A stretch of DNA of 64,000 nucleotides, taken from the NCBI GenBank assembly GCA_016463365.1, contig JAEMRJ010000001.1, positions 7,320 to 71,319 of the forward strand. Direction: 5' to 3'. This DNA comes from Thermoleophilaceae bacterium (GTDB taxonomy: Bacteria; Actinomycetota; Thermoleophilia; Solirubrobacterales; JACPNS01). A program made the translations under genes and the position numbers. Below are positions 61,346 through 64,000 of this stretch, piece after piece. The notes below the pieces were generated by a model, which made no database searches, had not been told where the DNA came from, and saw only the letters and a list, made by a program, of their open reading frames with translations. The stretch's first letter is position 1. Each line of letters starts with the position of its first letter.

Positions 61346-61555
61346 ATGACCGATCCACAAGCTCTCGACCAGCTGCTCACAGGCGGCAACGTCCTCCAGA
61401 TCCTCGGCTCGCCCACGGCGATCGAAAACGGTACGCCCGTAACGCGCGCGGCCACGCTCGACGACGTCGAGGACGACTGTCCCATCTGTCAGCAGATGCG
61501 CGCGCAGATCCTTGCCGGAAACGCCCCGACCGTCATGGTCTTCGAGGAGGCATGA
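61346..61555 (+). CDS. Small protein with DDCPxC motif (paralogue 2)
   Basis: 69 residues; ATLDDVEDDCPICQQMRAQI then AGNAPTVMVFEE aligns without gaps to the protein at 59.5 kb over about 35 residues. A GGAGCACC ribosome site is seen. Overlaps the next gene by ATGA. Confidence 0.65.
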   Translation: MTDPQALDQLLTGGNVLQILGSPTAIENGTPVTRAATLDDVEDDCPICQQMRAQILAGNAPTVMVFEEA

Positions 61556-61791
61556 CACTCCACGCGCCGGCGCCGGCGCCGCGATCTCCCGCGCCCCTGG
61601 GGGAGCCACCCGACCACACCACCATCGAGCCTTGCATTGATGGACGGTGGATGATCGTGCGTTACGGCCACCAATGGTCGGCTGACCCCAACCAATTTGA
61701 TCCGGTTCTCGGCTGCGGCACCCAAACCTGGCCCAGTGCCGAAGCCGCCCACGCTGCGATAACGCAGGCGAAGGAGCACGACTTTCAATGA
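61552..61791 (+). CDS. Unknown 79-residue protein
   Basis: Pro-rich N-terminus (LHAPAPAPRSPAPLGEPP) and a beta-rich C-terminus with GRWMIVRYGHQW. ATGA-coupled on both sides. No family recognised. Confidence 0.5.
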   Translation: MTLHAPAPAPRSPAPLGEPPDHTTIEPCIDGRWMIVRYGHQWSADPNQFDPVLGCGTQTWPSAEAAHAAITQAKEHDFQ

Positions 61792-62123
61792 CCACCACGG
61801 CCCCCACAACAGGCATGGACTCAACGCCCACTCCCACGTACCCCGCCAGCTGCACAGTCGACTTCTACGTCTACATCAATGAGCAGTCAACGGGGTGGAC
61901 AAACCACGGCACCGCGCTCTACTACGTCTTCACCGGCTTTGGACTCGGGGCCGCCGACGCTATCGCCGAGGCCGCTCGCTCTCAACGCGACGACTACGCG
62001 CAATGGGCGGAGTTCAGCGACGAGTTCATCGACGAGCCACCGCCTGTTGAGAACTTCATCGCAATTCGCCGCGATCACCAGCACAACATCGACCATCAAG
62101 CCGTCGTGCCCGCCGAAGACTGA
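61788..62123 (+). CDS. Unknown 111-residue protein
   Basis: VDFYVYINEQSTGWTNHGTA begins a strand-rich section; FGLGAADAIAEAARSQ is a helix. Translation coupled to the previous and following genes. No family recognised. Confidence 0.55.
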   Translation: MTTTAPTTGMDSTPTPTYPASCTVDFYVYINEQSTGWTNHGTALYYVFTGFGLGAADAIAEAARSQRDDYAQWAEFSDEFIDEPPPVENFIAIRRDHQHNIDHQAVVPAED

Positions 62124-62518
62124 TGGGCTTTCTCTTCGTCGACAACCCAGCCACCCGGAACTTCACTGACTGGGTGCAAGGAAACATCCTCGGCCGCGAC
62201 GGCGAATACACGCTCGTCGACGGAGTCCAGCAAAGCCGCGTCTTCTACGGCGCAGTGCGGCGCGAACTGGACGGCCTCACCTTCGCACTCGTCCTACTGC
62301 TCGCCCCAACGCCTACACAGCTCGGCTACCGAAGCTTCACCGAAGACGTTGGCCCAAATCCCACGACTTGCCCCAGGCAGATCCTCGACCAGCTCTCGCC
62401 ACTTGAAGACCTTTATCCACAAGATCCCGCGAGTCCAGACAACGAAGCGTTCGAAAACGCAGCCGCCTGGCGCGCAGCCTGTCGCACACGCGGTCAAACC
62501 ACGATCGGAATCAACTAA
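62123..62518 (+). CDS. Unknown protein resembling DUF6927-type proteins
   Basis: 131 residues: MGFLFVDNPATRNFTDWV, FYGAVRREL, FALVLLLAPTPTQLGYRSF, EDVGPNPTTCPRQILDQLSP and AAWRAACR give the impression, from memory, of the small family labelled DUF6927. Role unknown. It starts and ends in one-base overlaps with neighbours. Confidence 0.5.
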   Translation: MGFLFVDNPATRNFTDWVQGNILGRDGEYTLVDGVQQSRVFYGAVRRELDGLTFALVLLLAPTPTQLGYRSFTEDVGPNPTTCPRQILDQLSPLEDLYPQDPASPDNEAFENAAAWRAACRTRGQTTIGIN

Positions 62519-62907
62519 TGACACTCGCTGACATTCACGCCCTGATCGCGGCCGAGGTCACCCGGCTCGGTGGCCAGCTCCTCGCTTTCTTTCCAACTGA
62601 GGACACCCTCGAGCAGTTTCTTGGCGTCGCCGCATGGCGCAACGAGCACAACGGCGAAGGCGTCACGCACCTCTACAGCATTCGCAAACACGCAGCCGAA
62701 CCTTCCGTGCTACTGGTCCAAGGTCACTACATGACTGAAGCAGCGTCCGAGAACGACTACTTCATCGTCGCCCGCGCCGCAGCCCGCTTCTTCGACGAGA
62801 CTCCCGACGCTCCGAAGCCTGCGCAACGCGAGGTAAACCGAATCGTCAGAACTGCCTCTCCCGCGCAGCTCCAGACTGCTCTACGCCGCGTCCCGACTCT
62901 GACCTGA
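62518..62907 (+). CDS. Unknown 129-residue protein
   Basis: Last plus-strand gene of the accessory run, starting one base into the previous stop. Helix then strands (LADIHALIAAEVTRLGGQLL; HLYSIRKHAAEPSVLLVQGH). No recognised motif. Confidence 0.55.
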   Translation: MTLADIHALIAAEVTRLGGQLLAFFPTEDTLEQFLGVAAWRNEHNGEGVTHLYSIRKHAAEPSVLLVQGHYMTEAASENDYFIVARAAARFFDETPDAPKPAQREVNRIVRTASPAQLQTALRRVPTLT

Positions 62908-62933
62908 CGACTTGCCACCAATCGGGAGGGCCA

Positions 62934-62960
62934 GAGCGCCGCGCCTTCGGGCCGGCGCTC
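62934..62960. terminator. Hairpin between convergent genes
   Basis: GAGCGCC-13-GGCGCTC, with inner pairing around TTCGG, sits between the plus-strand accessory run and the minus-strand regulator operon. Confidence 0.5.
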
Positions 62961-63027
62961 CTTCGCGCTCCAACATGGCCCCCAGGGGAGAGAGGAGGCA
63001 GAGCGCTCTGATCACCACACCCAGCGT

Positions 63028-63486
63028 TCAGCTGACGCGATCGAGCTTCTGCGGCGCGCGACGCCGTACACCGCAACTCCGGACGTTGCGTGCATACCGC
63101 AGAAGTTCCAGCTCGCCAAGAGTTACCGGACCTTTCCCCTCAGTGACACCGTCGAACGCCCGCTCGCGCACCTCCTCCTCGCGTACCAACTCCCAAGCCG
63201 CATCCGAGAAGCGATCGAAGGTCACATCGAACTCCGATAGACGATGCAACAACACCGCGGCGCGCGAGGTCAAGGGCTCGCGGCCGTAACGCCCAGCATC
63301 GTTGTAGACATCCATCACTGAGTCGCCAGGCCCGAGCGCGCTCAGATGCTCCCACAGCACAGCGCAATCGTGATCCTCAAAATGCGAGGGGTCAACCACT
63401 GCGCCGAGGGGAGTCTCAAAGCCCCGCAAGCGGCCGGCCAAGACCAACCATTCATCCACATTTACAAACTCGTCAGCAACCTTCAT
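63028..63486 (-). CDS. Unknown 152-residue acidic protein
   Basis: ATG at 63486 overlaps the stop of the 40-residue frame upstream (TGATG). Sequence MKVADEFVNVDEWLVLAGRL; acidic, helical, no recognised motif. Third gene of a small minus-strand operon headed by a helix-turn-helix protein; possibly the effector or antitoxin-like partner, but nothing proves it. Confidence 0.6.
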   Translation of the reverse strand: MKVADEFVNVDEWLVLAGRLRGFETPLGAVVDPSHFEDHDCAVLWEHLSALGPGDSVMDVYNDAGRYGREPLTSRAAVLLHRLSEFDVTFDRFSDAAWELVREEEVRERAFDGVTEGKGPVTLGELELLRYARNVRSCGVRRRAPQKLDRVS

Positions 63487-63608
63487 CAAATACTCCAAAT
63501 CTCGATCTTCCAGCGCCGCATCTCACACGTTTCCGCGCGTGGCGCAAGCTCATTCTGGCGCAGCACACAGACAACTCGCAACGCCCATTTCACAGCATCA
63601 CGCTTCAC
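63486..63608 (-). CDS. 40-residue basic peptide between regulator and partner
   Basis: GTG start inside the last codons of the helix-turn-helix gene, stop overlapping the next ATG. Sequence VKRDAVKWALRVVCVLRQ then acidic/aromatic end (EIWSI). Overlaps on both sides support translation. No homology known. Confidence 0.4.
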   Translation of the reverse strand: MKRDAVKWALRVVCVLRQNELAPRAETCEMRRWKIEIWSI

Positions 63609-63873
63609 GACCCGCGCCTTCGAGCCACTTGTAGACGGCTGGCACCGAGACGTTTGCAATGTCCGCAATCACCGGCACTGGCAGACCCGCGTCGAACAGC
63701 TTCACCGCCGTTTCAATCTTTTGCTCGCGCTTGGCCGCCACTTGCTCATCCAAGTCCTCAAGCTCGCTCGTGAACTCCAAAAGCTGCTTACGCAGATCCA
63801 CGACGTCACCATCCGACATCAGTTTCGCTAAGTCGACCTGGCTAACCCGACGCCGCTTCTTTTTATCTGCCAT
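63598..63873 (-). CDS. Small coiled-coil plus helix-turn-helix regulator
   Basis: 91 residues from the ATG at 63873 (ribosome site GGGAGAG). A Lys/Arg-rich N-terminus, a heptad-like helix (DLRKQLLEFTSELEDLDEQV) and a C-terminal helix-turn-helix (VPVIADIANVSVPAVYKWLE). Likely DNA-binding and autoregulatory, given the palindromic promoter region. An upstream extension of 25 codons is rejected because it covers the promoter. Confidence 0.65.
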   Translation of the reverse strand: MADKKKRRRVSQVDLAKLMSDGDVVDLRKQLLEFTSELEDLDEQVAAKREQKIETAVKLFDAGLPVPVIADIANVSVPAVYKWLEGAGREA

Positions 63874-63907
63874 CCAACTCTCCCGACACAAATTGTCCGA
63901 TCTCGTT

Positions 63908-63937
63908 AGTATACCTAAATTGCGAGACACAACGCAA
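63908..63937 (-). promoter_or_regulatory. Housekeeping-type promoter of the helix-turn-helix operon
   Basis: On the minus strand TTGCGT, 18 bases, TATACT: a fair sigma-70 promoter, unlike P1-P5. TCTCG...CGAGA (63901-63926) brackets the -10 box and a GACACAAATTGTC dyad lies between promoter and gene; both are possible operators. Confidence 0.55.
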
Positions 63938-64000
63938 AACCCCGGCATGACTGGCTAAAGCCTAACCCGGCTCGAAAATAAATAAAGCAGGTTGGCATAA

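Noticed and set aside
63598..63948. 25-codon N-terminal extension of the helix-turn-helix regulator
   Set aside because: It covers a good -10/-35 pair and a dyad; the ATG at 63873 has a GGGAGAG ribosome site.

Overview
The window is high-GC DNA, densely packed, with many ATGA, GTGA and TGATG start/stop overlaps. It reads as most of a large conjugative plasmid (or integrative conjugative element) of a high-GC Gram-positive host. The actinobacterial assignment rests on three things: the conjugation ATPase pair resembles the Streptomyces SCO6880-type family, there are sigma factors fused to zinc-finger anti-sigma domains, and several genes appear to have leaderless or near-leaderless transcripts. 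A Solirubrobacterales-like host is only a guess. I see no rRNA, tRNA, CRISPR array or transposase.

Layout. 1-14.66 kb (minus strand): a minimal type IV secretion system. It holds a sigma/anti-sigma-like membrane protein, a peptidoglycan hydrolase with M23 domains, a VirB2-like pilin candidate, a VirB8-like protein, a VirB6/TrbL-like channel, a VirB4 split into two proteins, small unknowns, the VirD4 coupling protein and a truncated exported nuclease. 14.77-19.4 kb (plus): zinc-finger protein, SSB and three sigma-related proteins. 19.4-24.86 kb: a gene-poor stretch with hairpins, a candidate replication protein, a 22-residue hydrophobic peptide, a ParA operon and an array of 18-bp palindromes. 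24.86-32.6 kb: a second sigma/anti-sigma fusion and two large exported proteins, one a subtilase. 32.66-42.4 kb: DNA methylase-helicase, two DprA-family proteins flanking ComM, and a ParB-family protein. 42.7-47.1 kb: second SSB and small accessory genes. 47.18-50.9 kb: MobF relaxase-helicase and an exonuclease-like protein. 51.1-63.9 kb: accessory genes including two more sigma-70 factors, a DnaG-type primase, two receiver-like proteins lacking the phospho-acceptor Asp, and many small unknowns.

The most striking signal is a promoter-like element found five times: A/T tract, then GATGACAG, exactly 13 bases, TCCC[A/G]C, then a TA-containing box. It lies immediately upstream of both halves of the conjugation operon, the SSB/sigma operon, the second sigma/anti-sigma fusion and the relaxase. 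Both sigma/anti-sigma fusion proteins sit directly behind a copy and both end in the same extracytoplasmic tail, GSSEFLPEER. I infer a plasmid-encoded, envelope-sensing sigma circuit that co-ordinates conjugation.
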